Assembly (NCBI GenBank): GCA_008828725.1
Contig: MEHQ01001183.1
Span: 1 to 64,000 of the forward strand
From: Saccharina japonica
Lineage: Eukaryota; Sar; Phaeophyceae; Laminariales; Laminariaceae
DNA: 64,000 bases
Reading direction: 5' to 3'
This document shows, in pieces, positions 11,357 through 22,545 of this stretch (position 1 is the first letter of the stretch; each line of letters opens with the position of its first letter). Made by a program: the position numbers and the translations under genes. The notes under the pieces were generated by a model. That model saw only the letters and a program-made list of their open reading frames with translations, did not search any database and was not told the DNA's origin.

Positions 11357-11640
11357 TCTGTGTGTGTGCTCTTTACATTAAACCTTCCTTTCTACCCGTC
11401 GACATCCAGCACACCCAGGGTCCGTGCCGATCCTTCATCCTAAAAAGGTACCAGTTCTGTGGACACAAAACTACGACACAGAGATACTACGCTGCAGTTC
11501 ACAGCAGTGCAGTAAGCAGATCAGACAAATGCAATGTCATATACTACAGGCAAGACCTTCCCTGCTAGCAATCTAGGTGCATGAAAGAGAAAAAAGAGAA
11601 AAAAAATAAGAGAAACAGCGAAAAGGAAACATAAAATAAA
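11357..11640 (-). repeat. R1 dispersed repeat, minus copy
   Basis: Begins at the (GT)n end with tttacattaaaccttccttt, then gacatccagcacacccaggg, gtggacacaaaactacgaca and ccttccctgctagcaatcta, and ends A-rich. Its microsatellite end faces that of the R2 copy just to the left. Confidence 0.65.
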
Positions 11641-11914
11641 ATAATAAACATAGTAAATGTACCCTATTCACATATTGTTGTGAATTAACATTAACCCTTA
11701 TACCTGTTGCTATACTCAGTTCTGTGATTGTTTTTATTTGTTATTATATTATCTCGTTTTTTCTCTCTTCCAACGCTTTTGGGTTGCATTGTCTATATTC
11801 TGCTTTACTGCATTATTAATTACAACGTAGTGTCTCTGTGCCGAGGTTTTCTTAATATTAGTATTAATACATGCCTTTTTTTTGTGTATTTCTCTTTTCG
11901 TACGATGAATAATC

Positions 11915-12623
11915 GGCACGTGTGATAAGACTGGGTGAGACACAGAGTATCCCCTTGCAGATTTGTCCTTGGTGTTACTCACTTTCCGTAGCGTCAAGCG
12001 TAGAAGAGAAGCAGCTTTATATTAATCCCCGAGCCAGATGACATCTGATCTCGGGCGGGCTTCAAGTAAAGCCCTCAGATCTTATAAATACCCCGAATAC
12101 GAATACCATCCAAGTTATACGAAAACGGACCAATTACCTATACAGAGGTGATTACCGGCCTTCCTAGCCCATACCATTACCCTAGCCCACCCTGATGAGT
12201 CGCATATGCAGAAATATGGGAAAAACGGGGAAATCCCAGTTCCCCGAATTAGAACATGAGTCGAAGATGCGGCTCCTCAAAACCCCTCCCACACCTCTAA
12301 GTTGCTAGGCTAAGAATCCGGAAAAAAACGCACCACGTGTTATGAGACTGGGTGAGACACAGAGTATCCCCTTGCAGGTTTGTCTATTAAGCATCCTTGA
12401 TGTTACTCACTTTCCATAGAGTCAAGCGTAGAAGAGAAGCATTTTTTTTTAATATTAATCCCCGAGCCAGATGACATCTGACCTCGGGCGGGCTTCAAGT
12501 AAAGCCCTCATATCTTATAAATGCCCCGCATACGAATGCCATCCAAGTTATACGAAAACGGACCAAGTACCTATACAGAGGTAATTACTAATTACCGGCC
12601 TTCCCACTGTAGCCCATACCATT
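11915..12623. repeat. Near-tandem duplication of a ~270-bp unit
   Basis: 11917-12175 and 12333-12623 share gactgggtgagacacagagt, atccccttgcag, ccgagccagatgacatctga, cgggcgggcttcaagtaaag and tatacgaaaacggaccaa. They are separated by ~155 bp of unrelated sequence. No coding potential. Confidence 0.75.
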
Positions 12624-12948
12624 ACACACGGACACTGGATGTGCTGGATGTCTACGGGTGGAAAGAGGTCAAGAACATACGTACACAGCAGCAGTATAGA
12701 AAATCAATGGAGTATGAGCATGTGTCCGGTGCTGCCTATCTATGCGTACTACGGGTACAAATCTGCCTCGGCTGCCTGGAAGATTCTTTCGGTGTGCTCC
12801 GGTTCCCTGTCCTTTCCTGTCGTTCTTACGTAGTCTTACTCTGTTTTATGTTGTTTTTTATCCCATTTCATTTCGTCTCATTTACTCTGTTTTATGTTGT
12901 TTTTTATCCCATTTAATTTCGTCTGATTTCCTTTGACTTGTTGGTATT

Positions 12949-13331
12949 GTCTGCCGCATCTCCTCTGGGAGAAGCACCACACTTTCTTTCTTTATTTTTG
13001 TCATGTTTTTGTTTGGTGGTTTGATTGTTTGTTCATCTGCTTTAGTGTGTTGTTTTTTTCATGTTTTCCTTTTCGCTTTTCTCTTCCTTTTTACTATTTT
13101 TTTTTATTTCATGCACCTGGATTGCTAGCAGGGTAGGTCTTCCCTGTCGTATACGAATATGGCATTGCATTGTCTGCTTTGCTTACTGCACTGCAGCGTA
13201 GTACGTATCTGTGTCGTAGTTTTGTGACCACATCACTGGTACCTCTCTAAGATGAAGAATCGGCACGAACACTGGGTGTGCTGGATGTCGACGGGTAGCA
13301 AGGAAGGTTTCATGTAAAAAACACACACACA
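12949..13331 (+). repeat. R1 dispersed repeat, plus copy
   Basis: Full-length reference copy: gtctgccgcatctcctctgg, a T-rich middle, catgcacctggattgctagc, atggcattgcattgtctgct, gtagttttgtgaccacatca, cactgggtgtgctggatgtc, then ggtttcatg and an (AC)n end. Part of a SINE body (gaccccggatctgag) follows directly. Confidence 0.7.
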
Positions 13332-13935
13332 CGCGTGACCCCGGATCTGAGCTACGACTAAGGAGGGAGAGGGAAAAGAACGGCCGAATACCGAATACTA
13401 AATGCACTGACAAAGTTACGAAAATAAAATAAAAGTACGAGTATGACGTGCTCCTGGCTTGCCCCGCCTTGGGGTGGGCCGAGGAACCTCGCCAGGATCC
13501 GCGACGGTCTAGCGGCACACCCAAGCGAGCCTCGGGCTGGATGGAGAGGGAACCCTGCGCGGTCTGGCTGGCGAACCTGTCGCCGTAAAGACCGCGCGGG
13601 GTGGTGGTGCCTTTTATTTTCAACCCCAACGCCAAGGAGTACATCCCCCTGAGAGCATCGCGGGAATATCACCACAGCAGAGAGCGCAATGTGTGCAGCC
13701 TGGGGAATAGAGAGGCTGACCATCGCCTGGGTACGCATACGCGACAGGAAAGACGAGAGTGTCGGCGTTGGCTGGGACGGCTGCACCCTGTCAATGGAAA
13801 CCAAGGAGCGAACCGGGCTAGGACCGAGAGAAGAGCCAGTTTAGCAATAGAGAGGAAACATATGCATAAGAAGAACAAAAGGAGGAGGGACGGGCCTCAC
13901 GTCGGCTGGCGAGGAAGTCAGTACACGAGGCTCGT

Positions 13936-15085
13936 ATGAGGCAGAAGGAGGCACTTGTGGCGGTAGCGACCTACAACGTGCGCACCCTGGCTGTAAAAGG
14001 GAAGAACGGGTATGGACATGACGAGCGCATCCTGACGAAGGTGCAACAGCTTGGCTGTGCCTTCGTCGGTCTGCAGGAAACTCGACGAGCCGGCAGGACG
14101 ACATTCCGCGCTGCTGGTTATCAAGTGTTTTGTTCAGGTCAGGAGGAAACAGCAGCCAGAAAGGGGTTGTATAGAGTTGGGTTGGCAGTCAAAGAGTCTA
14201 TATGCCGTAAGTTTGTGTATACCCACGAATTCATAGACGAACGGCTTATGTCGATGCGTTTCGAGTTGGCTGGTAAATACGAGGCAGTGGATTTCGTCGT
14301 TGCGTATGCCCCAACAGAGTGTACCAAAGACGCCGAGCTGAACCGTGTTTTCTGGAAAAAGCTGGAGGACCTAGTCGGACAGATTCCAACTAGAGAGTGT
14401 TTGTTCGTACTGATGGATGCTAATGCACGAACTGGGCAGATACTACTAGGGTGCGATGATAATGAAAACAGAGTTCTGGGAACATACGGCCGCGATTTGA
14501 TCAACGATAATGGCAAACGGCTTCTGTCGTTCGCTACCAATTCCGGTCGCCCCGGTGGGCTAGCAGGTAACCACGAAGCCTGTAAGCGTCAAGAAAGCGA
14601 GTTCGAGCCCCGCCGAGTGCATGCTCTTAGGCACTTTTTCTCGCAAAAGGTATCTTGACTAGCAGAAAGTGCGAGAGCGTGAGTTAGCAAAATTCGATGA
14701 AAGTCGACGAGCGTTGGGAAGGCTGAACCCTCTGCGCGATAAAAATCAAGGCAAGAACCGTAGTGGGGAAGGAGGGAGAGGAGCCTACTTTGTGACCCCG
14801 GATCTGAAATACGACTAGGGAGGGAGAGACGGAAGTGCGAAGACAATAAATGGGATGGAAAAAAAGAAAAATGCAAGCTATCTCTCACCAACACGTTTTT
14901 CAGCACACGCAAGGGTGGAATCTCGCATACTCACAACGGCACCGGTCCGAATGACCGTAAGCGCATTGATTACATCCTAACCCGACAAGTCCATCGGCCT
15001 AGAGTACACGATGTTAAAGTTGTCCCTCAGCCTCCGCCACCAGCTAAGGCTGATTCAGACCACAACATCGTACACTGTTTTTTTA
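13936..15085 (+). pseudogene. LINE endonuclease domain, interrupted by a SINE
   Basis: From ATG 13936 the frame shows the exonuclease-endonuclease-phosphatase motifs in order: TYNVRTL, the metal-binding glutamate in LQETR, VAYAPTE, LMDANARTG, then after the insertion RKRIDYILTR and the terminal SDH with its catalytic histidine (near 15055-15063). These nick target DNA to prime reverse transcription. The frame breaks at ~14546 where the SINE enters and resumes near 14872 (KLSLTNTFFSTRKGG). An R1 repeat follows about 30 bases after the last motif. The catalytic residues survive, but the reading frame does not. Confidence 0.8.
14546..14868 (+). mobile_element. tRNA-derived SINE inserted in the LINE endonuclease
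   Basis: The head starts gtcgccccggtgggctagca (A-box-like), with gagttcgagccccg (B-box-like) about 50 nt later, as in RNA polymerase III promoters of tRNA genes. The body runs through gttgggaaggctgaaccctc, atcaaggcaagaaccgtagt and gtgaccccggatctgaaata to the tail aataaatgggatgg plus an A-rich run. Removing it rejoins the endonuclease frame, which sets its borders to within a few bases. No clean target-site duplication was found by eye. Confidence 0.75.
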
Positions 15086-15091
15086 TTGGAG

Positions 15092-15449
15092 GTCGCATCT
15101 CCTCTGGGAGAAGCACGACACTTTCTTTCTTTTTATGTCATGCTTTTATTTGGTTGCTTGATTGTTGATTTGCTTCAGTATATTTACTTTTTATTATTAT
15201 TTCCTTTTCGCTTTTTTCTCTTTTTTCTCTTGCATGCACCTGGATTGCTAGCAGGGTAGGTCTTGCCTGTCGTATATGGCATTGCATTGTCTGCTCTGCT
15301 TACTGCACTGAGCGTAGTATCTCTGTGTCGTAGTTTTGTGACCACAGAACTGGTACCTTTTTAGGATGAAGAATCGGCACGGACACTGGGTGTGCTGGAT
15401 GTCGACGGGTGGAAAGGAAGGTTTAATGTGAAGAACACACACACACACA
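15092..15449 (+). repeat. R1 repeat inserted in the LINE
   Basis: Same order of blocks as 12949-13331, including ggtcgcatctcctctgggag, gcatgcacctggattgctag, gtcgtagttttgtgaccaca, ggatgaagaatcggcac and ggtttaatgtgaagaac with an (AC)n end. The LINE sequence stops just after the SDHN motif and resumes after the (AC)n tract. Confidence 0.7.
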
Positions 15450-15877
15450 TGAAGGTTCGTCTCTCTGGACATTTTGCATCGAACCGACAAGCACGCAAGA
15501 CGCCAAAGGCCGACCGTTTGACCGCAAGGTGTTTATATCCGACGGAAAATGTCGTCAGCGAGTAGTTGCGAGAGTCGTTTCCACTCTCAACCAACCTTTC
15601 AACCACAAACATTGCTGGTATGGTTACTAGTCCAACGTTCTCACGCTACAACCGTCTTCCCTCGCGATCTGATTTGCCGGCCGTGGGACCGCAAAGCCGA
15701 GGTACCACCCACATCGCACCAGCCACGCAAGCGTGGATAGTGTGAGTCGGCCGAAGCCTCGGCTGCCTTCAAATAGCATGGTCCGCGAGGGAAGAGGCGC
15801 GACAGCACCTACGCACCCACCCCCGAGATAGTACCGCGTGGAAGACTCTGACGACCGCGTGTGCGAATCTTCGGGAG

Positions 15878-17833
15878 GTGGTCGCTGTAGGGGTACCTGC
15901 GTATTTCGAAGAGTACCTATCCGAAACCGAGAGACTCCTAGCTGATAATGACCAGCGAGGCTTTTACAAGCACCTGAAGGGTACTGTAGGGTTGGAGGGC
16001 AAGAAAGCGCGAAGCGAGCAGTTCACTAGGGACGAGGATGGCACGCTGCTACGGGATAAAGTGCTAATTCGTGAACGGTGGATGAGAGCCTTCTACAAAC
16101 TCTTGAACACGAAATCACTGAAACTTGATCCCACTATCATCGATCCATTGCCACCACGACCGCTTGAACAATCACTTGGCGATGACCCATCTGTGGACGA
16201 GACGATGGTAGCCGTTAAGACCATGCCGAATTGGAAAGCGGTAGGACCAGACGACCTGCCCGCCGAGCTACTGAAAATCGATCACCCCGATTTCATCCAA
16301 TGCTTCCACCACATTCTTGTCAATGTTTGGATAACGGGTGAAGTCCCCCAGCAGTGAAAAGACGCGATCATCAAGGTACTTTACAAAAAGAAGGACCCAA
16401 CTGATTGCAACAACTACAGAGGGATTTCGCTTGTTGCCCATGCAGGAAACGTGTTGCTGAAAATCGTCGCATCCCGTATCAGCAACTACTGCGAGGACCG
16501 AGGCATCTTCCCTGAGGAACACTACGGTTTTCGTCCTACACGATCAACGGCCGACATGCTGTTCGTAGTACGACGATTACAAGAACTCGGACGAGACAGA
16601 AACATCCCTTTGTACATGTGCTTCATCGATCTGCAGAAAGCATACGACTTTGTCGACCGAGAGCTGCTGTGGCAGGTTCTTACGCGCGTTGGCATACCAA
16701 GATGCTTACCATCATCCGCCAATTCCACGACGGCATGCGCGCTTGCGTACGCACAGATGACGGTGAGCACTCTGATTGGTTTAATGTCACGCAGGGGCTA
16801 CGACAAGGCTGCGTGCTGTCGCCACTGCTGTTCAACGTGTTTTTCGCTGCTGTGATACACGTTGTTCTCGTACGCTTCAGCGAAGACGAAGACATGCATG
16901 AGGAATTGGGTTCACCTCAAGGAGGATGTAGTGGTTGGAAAAGAGGTACCATTGGCATGCGTGCGAAGGGCTGAATGGGGTATGCTGTACGCCGATGATG
17001 CAGGAATTGTCTCAAAGTCTGTGGAGGGTCTCGCTAAAATGATGGCAGTCATCGTGACTGTCTTCGAAGCAGCAGGCCTCACGGTTTCAGAAACGAAAAT
17101 GGAAACGATGATCCTACGAACACGGGACCAGACACCCCCTCCTCCGCCGCTCGTTATTGAAGCAGCTGGTCAGAGGTATAGACAGACGAGCCAGTTCTTG
17201 TACCTCGGCGGCATTATCCACGAAGACGCTGACCTCTCACTCGAAATCGAACGACGGATCCGTCTCATGTGGGCGTGCTTCAAACGGTTCGGACCAGAGT
17301 TGTACGACATGAAGACGGCTCGACTCAGTCTGAAAGTCCGCATGTTGAAGGCCGAGGTGATTGAGACCCTGCTATACGGATGTGTGACGTGGACCCTCAG
17401 TGCACAACACTTCGCCAGGCTCCGATCGGTACACCACCAAATCCTCCTGCGTGTCATTGGCTTCCAGCGTCGGCAGCGTGGCGACTATAGGACCGTCTCG
17501 TACGCAAAGGCTCTGAAGCAGACACGATGCGAGAGCATCGAAACGACGATCCGTAAACGACGGCTGTTCTTTGCGGGAGCCGTGGCATGGCAACCCAAGG
17601 GGCGACTACCCAGTCGGGTGATGTTCGGGACCATGCCGGGTGGGAAGGGACGCAGATCGGGCGGACAACCAAAGTCCTGGCAGAAATGCCTTTCTGAAGA
17701 CCTCAAGGTGTTTCAAGCCACCAAGGGGTCCACGGCACAGGTCCCGTTGGTGGGGAAAACATCAGGAAAAAAACGTCAACGACGTGCCCCGAGAACCCCC
17801 TATGCACTCCCTTCAGGCGGTACACGCGCATGA
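15878..17833 (+). pseudogene. LINE reverse transcriptase, frameshifted
   Basis: Copies element RNA into DNA at the nicked target. The first frame (15878-16357) holds the pre-RT region and the RT-1 motif (NWKAVGPDDLPAELLK), then a TGA at 16355-16357. The same frame continues with [22 protein letters not shown] and [18 protein letters not shown] frameshift near 16695 moves to the [16 protein letters not shown] frame and another near 16900-16950 to the frame with MLYADDAGIV (catalytic YADD), FLYLGG and IETLLYGCVTWTL. The C-terminal part runs to 17833. The three lesions make it non-functional, although the catalytic Asp pair is kept. Confidence 0.85.
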
Positions 17834-18020
17834 TGGCGCAGACTAGGATCACGGGTTCGAAACCGTGTTGACCATGTGTTTTTCGCCGTTAGAGTTGCAG
17901 TACGTTTACTATAGAAATACATAAAAACACGTTATTTACAACACTTGTTCGCGTAGGGTAACAGGTAGTACAGGTGCATTTCATCACAAGTGTCATGGAT
18001 TCGATCCCCGTGTACGACAA

Positions 18021-18483
18021 TGTTTTTTTTTTATGTGAGAGTGCAACGAATTAGACAGATAAATATGTTGGATAACCACGTAGTAGACGAATAAAAATCC
18101 GAGATTTTGAGGAAAAGTGCCGACAGAAAAGTGCAGACAGAATCAACTGTTCAACCAAGTAAAAAAACGGTCGACGCTTTCTCACAAGGGGTCCTTATCA
18201 CGAGAGGCTTGGTCAAGATTAGAAACTCGCATTCGCTCGTAAATATATACGATAATACATGCCTTGCACTATATACGAGAACGATAGGTATAATATGTAC
18301 GTATGACGTACACCAGGTACGTATACGAAAACGATACGTACCATATTTTGAATACATACGAGTACTATGTTGTTTTGGCCATAGGCACTGCTGCTGCACA
18401 GCCTTTATCTTTGGTTGGCGAAATAAAAGTCGGGAAGAAAAAGAGCCACAAAGTGATATTTAATACTATAACGTATGGTCCTA
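18021..18483. other. Intergenic, nothing recognised
   Basis: AT-rich DNA with several tacgta-rich stretches. No coding frame with domain features. Confidence 0.35.
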
Positions 18484-18909
18484 TGTTGGCAATAAAAACT
18501 TAGAGAACGATATGCTTTGGTGTCTAGTGGTCGTTGCGAGAGTAGTGAGAGAGTGGAGTAGGTCCGTGCTCTCTTTCCAGCTACCCAGTCTATGATCCGT
18601 CCGCTACAGTCAGTAGGACCTCGTGAGAGGAAACACCAACTCGGTGGGTTATGCCGCATACTGGTTGAAACGGTAAGTATCTACTCGTAGGACCTCGTGA
18701 AGAGAAGGAAACAACCCGGCAGGTTATGCCGCATATTGGTTGAAACGGTATCATAACACGCCGCGATGATACAACTATCGTCGCTGGTGCTTCTGTTGTG
18801 CACGGCAACAGCAGTACTACGTAGTGCTACCTGCTGATGTCTCTGGCTACAGCAGTGGCGATGAACATATATCAGAGACGTACGTGTTCACGCCCTGGCA
18901 TTTTTAATA
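18484..18909 (-). repeat. copia LTR (3' LTR)
   Basis: Collinear with 23961-24387. Shared blocks include caataaaaacttagagaacg, gtctagtggtcgttgcgaga, tatgccgcatactggt, cagcagtactacgtagtgct and tgttcacgccctggcat. It begins tgttggc on the plus strand and lies directly next to the polypurine tract. Inside it, gacctcgtga...ggttatgccgcatactggt occurs twice. Confidence 0.8.
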
Positions 18910-18918
18910 CTCCCCCTT
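18910..18918 (-). promoter_or_regulatory. copia polypurine tract
   Basis: Minus strand reads aagggggag immediately before the 3' LTR, the expected primer site for plus-strand DNA synthesis. Confidence 0.6.
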
Positions 18919-19049
18919 GATGGAAATCGCAATGCTATTATACGAGCTATGTACTAGAGCACCACTATATGCCATCCACCCTTCGATGCTTGTAAGTATC
19001 AAATCTGAATTTGTTTTTCAGCAGAACCTAGCCTACACCCACTTTAATT

Positions 19050-19225
19050 TGACTAAAATGCCGATCATGGCTAACGATCATCAGCACTCGATGGATGCAA
19101 TAGCAACTTGACTCAAATGCCGATCATGGCTAACGATCATCAGCACTCGTTGGAAGCGATATATTTTTTACTAAAGTGCCGATCATGGCTAGCGATCATC
19201 AGTACTTGTTGGAAGCAATACCCCA
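19050..19225. repeat. Three tandem 59-bp repeats in the copia 3' region
   Basis: aaatgccgatcatggctaac recurs at about 19056 and 19115, with a variant at 19174. Each is followed by gatcatcagcactcg-type sequence. It lies between the end of pol and the polypurine tract. Confidence 0.75.
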
Positions 19226-19322
19226 GTGATCAGTTCGTCCACCAAGGAACCAAACAACTACCCGCCCCGTACAAATTCAATACTACATTGTTGGATTAAG
19301 GGTCGCCCGATCTTATTGTCCC

Positions 19323-20939
19323 TCAGGCCTTGAAGTTGTTGATCAGCCCGGTGAGGTACCGGTGCCGGTGTTTGATGATAAGCGTCGTCCCGATGTCAGC
19401 TACATTTAGCTCAGTTGGAACGTAACGGATGCTTATCCTTCCCTCCTGGATGATGTCACGGACGTAAAAGAGCCTGAGGGCCACGTGTTTCGCACGCGAG
19501 CTGTAGGTCTTGTTCCCGGCCACGTGTAAAGCCGAAGTATTGTCGATGTGAATCGGGACGCACTTGAAAGTTTCCTCGAATCCTAGTTCCCCCATCATGC
19601 CGGCGCAGTAGACTGCTTCATTTATCGCCAGTGCTGCTGCCACGAGCTCGGCCTCCATCGTTGACTGGGCTGTAAGACCTTGCATGCCCACTTTGAAGCT
19701 CACTGGCCCGTTGCACATGATCATGACGTAATATGACGTTGACTTGCCGTTGTCCGGGTTATTGCCCCAGTTGGCGTCTGAGAACGCTGTCAGCTTGAAG
19801 CCCCCTTGTTTGTATGTTATGTTGAAATCGATGCTGCCGGCGAGGTACCGGAGAAGATGCCTGGCTGACCCCATGTGTGCTTTCGATGGGTTCGACATTG
19901 CCCTCGCTAGCTGGTTGACGCCATAGAGGATGTCATAGCGGCTTACTTGAGCCAGGTACATGACGCTGCCGACGATGGACTGGTACCACCGCGTGTCTGC
20001 TTTTGTTAGAACGTTCCCGTCCCCCTGGTTGATCGATAGCTCTGGCCCGACTCCGGCCGTGTACACCGGTTTGCACTCCCCCATGCCGTACATCTCGAGT
20101 ACCGATTTGGTGTAATGCGCTTGTGAGATGGTGAGCGTCCCTTTCTCGCGGTCACGGGTAACTTGCATCCCGAGTACCATCGACACGTCCCCCATGCACT
20201 TGGTGTCGAAGCGCCGCACCAGCTTCTCCTCCAGCCGCTTGAGCAGCACCCTGTTCTGCCCCACCAGCAGAAGATCATCGACGTAGATGGTGAGGATGAC
20301 TGTATCCTTATTCCAGCTCGCGAACGTTGGCTCTTTCTTGGCTGCGGGGTTGTAAATTCCATCCTTGTGCGTATAAATATAAATGTAGGGGTCGGACTTG
20401 AGTGGCTTGACTCCTATTGCAGTCACGAAGTCGTCGATGGTGCCATGCCAGTTAGCCGGTGCCTGTGGGACTCCGTAGAGGCTCTTGCAAAGCCTCATTA
20501 CTTGGTGCGCTCCATTCTCGTCTGTCTCCTCGCGTCCTGGTGCCATTTTCACGAAGATTGTTTCATCGACGGGAGAGTTGAGAAATGCAGTGGGGTCATC
20601 GCACTGCAGAACGTCGAGGTCCTTCTCCGCCGCCAAAGCTAGCACCATGCGGATGCTTTGAAGACGACTCACTGGAGCGAAGGTACTGCCACAGTGAACA
20701 CCTGCTACCATCCCCCCACCAAGCACCACCACCCTAGCCTTGTGTGTGTCATCAACCTTGATTTTGTAGACCCACCGTGAGCCAATGATTTTCGATCCCG
20801 CAGGGACCGAGGTGATGGGGACGAGGTCGTTCACATGGTGCTTGACCAGGCTCGCTATCTCCTTGTCTTCCGCTTCCTCCCAGAGGGCAGCCTCCGGCAG
20901 CTTCCTCGCCTCTGCAAAGGTGTTGGGAACGACTCTCGG
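19323..20939 (-). CDS. pol: copia reverse transcriptase-RNase H
   Basis: Replicates the element RNA and removes the RNA strand. The open minus-strand frame continues upstream of the nominal GTG at 20834 to about 20939 (AEARKLPEAALWEEAEDKEI, a normal lead-in to RT). Motifs in order: GSRWVYKIK, FAPVSR, a TAFLNSPVDE block (catalytic Asp region), KSLYGVPQAPANWH, YVDDLLLVG (catalytic YVDD), MGDVSMVLGMQV, VGSVMYLAQVSRYDI, then RNase H with FSDANWG, KSTSYYV, TAQSTMEAEL, IHIDNTSAL and RAKHVALRLFYVRD. No stop over ~540 codons and all catalytic motifs intact, in contrast to the rest of the element. Confidence 0.88.
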   Translation of the reverse strand, partial: PRVVPNTFAEARKLPEAALWEEAEDKEIASLVKHHVNDLVPITSVPAGSKIIGSRWVYKIKVDDTHKARVVVLGGGMVAGVHCGSTFAPVSRLQSIRMVLALAAEKDLDVLQCDDPTAFLNSPVDETIFVKMAPGREETDENGAHQVMRLCKSLYGVPQAPANWHGTIDDFVTAIGVKPLKSDPYIYIYTHKDGIYNPAAKKEPTFASWNKDTVILTIYVDDLLLVGQNRVLLKRLEEKLVRRFDTKCMGDVSMVLGMQVTRDREKGTLTISQAHYTKSVLEMYGMGECKPVYTAGVGPELSINQGDGNVLTKADTRWYQSIVGSVMYLAQVSRYDILYGVNQLARAMSNPSKAHMGSARHLLRYLAGSIDFNITYKQGGFKLTAFSDANWGNNPDNGKSTSYYVMIMCNGPVSFKVGMQGLTAQSTMEAELVAAALAINEAVYCAGMMGELGFEETFKCVPIHIDNTSALHVAGNKTYSSRAKHVALRLFYVRDIIQEGRISIRYVPTELNVADIGTTLIIKHRHRYLTGLINNFKA

Positions 20940-21171
20940 TGTCTTCTCCCCCTCCGAACGCGTTTGGAGTTGCGTTAGTTGTGGCTTAGGCGTACTCCGC
21001 GAAGGTGGGCAGTTCCTGATTGTGGGCCATGTCCGGTAGATCTGCGCCGGTGTAAAGAGTAAACTGCTGTAGCTCCCACACGGTACGCTCGGTAACCAGA
21101 GAGCTGAGCCTCCCGGCGGCTGCCGCCGCCCGGTGTGTCACCGCAGGCGGAACCTCCAGAGTCCCACCGGC

Positions 21172-22545
21172 CTATTGTTGCCCCACGGACGTCGCTGCTC
21201 CAGTTCGTACGTCAGGGTTCCCGTTGGCGCCGTCTACTTCCGGGAGTAGAACATGGTTATTGCCTGGCGACGGCGGCGGGAACTGTTGGCCGCTCTGTTG
21301 TCCACCGTATAGCAGTTGTCCTCGCTGCAGGTCACTGTTGGTGAGTTGGCGAAGGCATGACAATATCTCGGTCAGTTCCGGGCCAGTAGACTGTATGATC
21401 GGTGAGGTGTGATCTTCTTGCGAAGCGTTGAAGTTGAGGCGTTGGGTGAGGTGTCGAACGTCCCGCAGTAGGTTGTCGTCTGTCATGGTGGTGTCGCTAT
21501 CCCAGACGGGACCTTCGCACTCATAGTAGTAACCACCCGGCGGTGAAACCCTCTGTGGCGGAGTTTTCACGAAAATCACGTTCCGGCTTTCCACCACCTC
21601 GTGCGTTGCAGGGTTGTAGATGCGGTACGCCTTGGTGTCTTGGCTGTAGCCGCACAGCCTTCCTTCCCAAGCCTTGGCGTTGAGCTTCTTGGTGTATGTC
21701 TCTATATGAACCAACTCTCTGGCGCCGATGGTCCTAAGACGCGACAAATCCGCCTCTTTGCCGAAAAGTGCCTTGTGCGGAGTTGCCATGTCGAGCGCCA
21801 AGTGTGGCGTCAGGTTAGCAAGGTAGGTGGCAGCCCACATCAGCTCTCCCCAAAGGAACTTCGGCAACCCGTTGTCCACCAGAAGGCATCGGGTTATCGC
21901 CGCAAGTGTGCGACCCTGACGCTCTGACGCGCCGACCTGTTCCGGTGTGTTTGTTGCCGCAAACTCCAGCTTGATGGCGGTTTGAAGGCAGTAGCTCCGA
22001 AACTCTTCTCCGGTGTACTTGCTGCCTCTGTCCGCGCGGTATCACTGGATGCGATATCCTAGCGGCGCCACCACACCCTGTGTGAAAAGCCGCAGGGACT
22101 CGGCTGCCTCCGCCTTCGATTTGAGGAGCAGGGCTTCCTTCCACTTGGTCTTCTCGTCGAAAAACCTGCTCACATACTGGAAGCCTCCTAGTGCAGTCGG
22201 TGTGATTGACCCCAATAGATCCGTATATATTAGCTCGAAAGGTTGTTCGACGTTGAGTGTTGCCGTCTTTGGAGGAGCTTGCTGAGTGCTCTTCCCGATG
22301 GCGCAGACGTCGCAGGACGACACTCCCACTTTGAAGCTCCCCCCGTTGTCGTCGGTTTTGTTAAGAAGCTCCAAACTCCTGTCGTTAATGTGCCTCATGC
22401 GGCGGTGCCACGTATCCGCGTCCGCCTTGGCCGGTAGTGCCACATTCGGCGCGTCCACCACCATGCTCTTTACAAATATGGCAAGCTCTCCCGTTGAGGT
22501 CACCTTGCACATGCATGGCCACCCCGCGGCTCGCAACAGACGGCG
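21172..22545 (-). pseudogene. copia integrase, with nonsense mutation
   Basis: Inserts element DNA into the host genome. On the minus strand the frame opens with the GAG-pre-integrase region (TWHRRMRHIN) and the zinc-binding CDVCAIGK block of the HHCC domain, then the core (ELIYTDLLGSI with the first catalytic Asp). A TGA near 22040-22042 stands where integrases usually have Trp (RIQ, stop, YRADRGSKYTG). The second Asp, TPEQVGASERQGRT with the catalytic Glu, and LPKFLWGELMWAATYL follow in the same frame. A Pro/Gln/Ser-rich hinge leads to the stop near 21172, and a frame change is needed to enter RT. Confidence 0.82.

Larger units (their letters stand above)
13437..18020 (+). mobile_element. 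Non-LTR retrotransposon (APE-type LINE), defective
   Basis: Order seen: a GC-rich 5' region with a basic reading frame (13601-13939), an apurinic endonuclease domain, a reverse transcriptase with a YADD-type core (LYADDAG) and a C-terminal region ending near 17833, then ~190 bases of 3' region. The endonuclease is split by a SINE (14546-14868) and disrupted again by an R1 repeat (15092-15449). The RT part has one in-frame stop and two frameshifts. Domain order fits APE-type LINEs (RTE/Jockey-like groups). The exact clade cannot be set without a tree. Not autonomous today. Confidence 0.8.

Noticed and set aside
13601..13939. 112-codon frame as an independent host gene
   Set aside because: It sits directly upstream of the endonuclease and fits the 5' region of the LINE. 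Basic and low in recognisable motifs.
17826..18015. tRNA-like B-box motifs (gggttcgaaacc, ggattcgatccc) at the LINE 3' end
   Set aside because: No matching A box and anticodon arm at the right distance. At most a tRNA-related tail.
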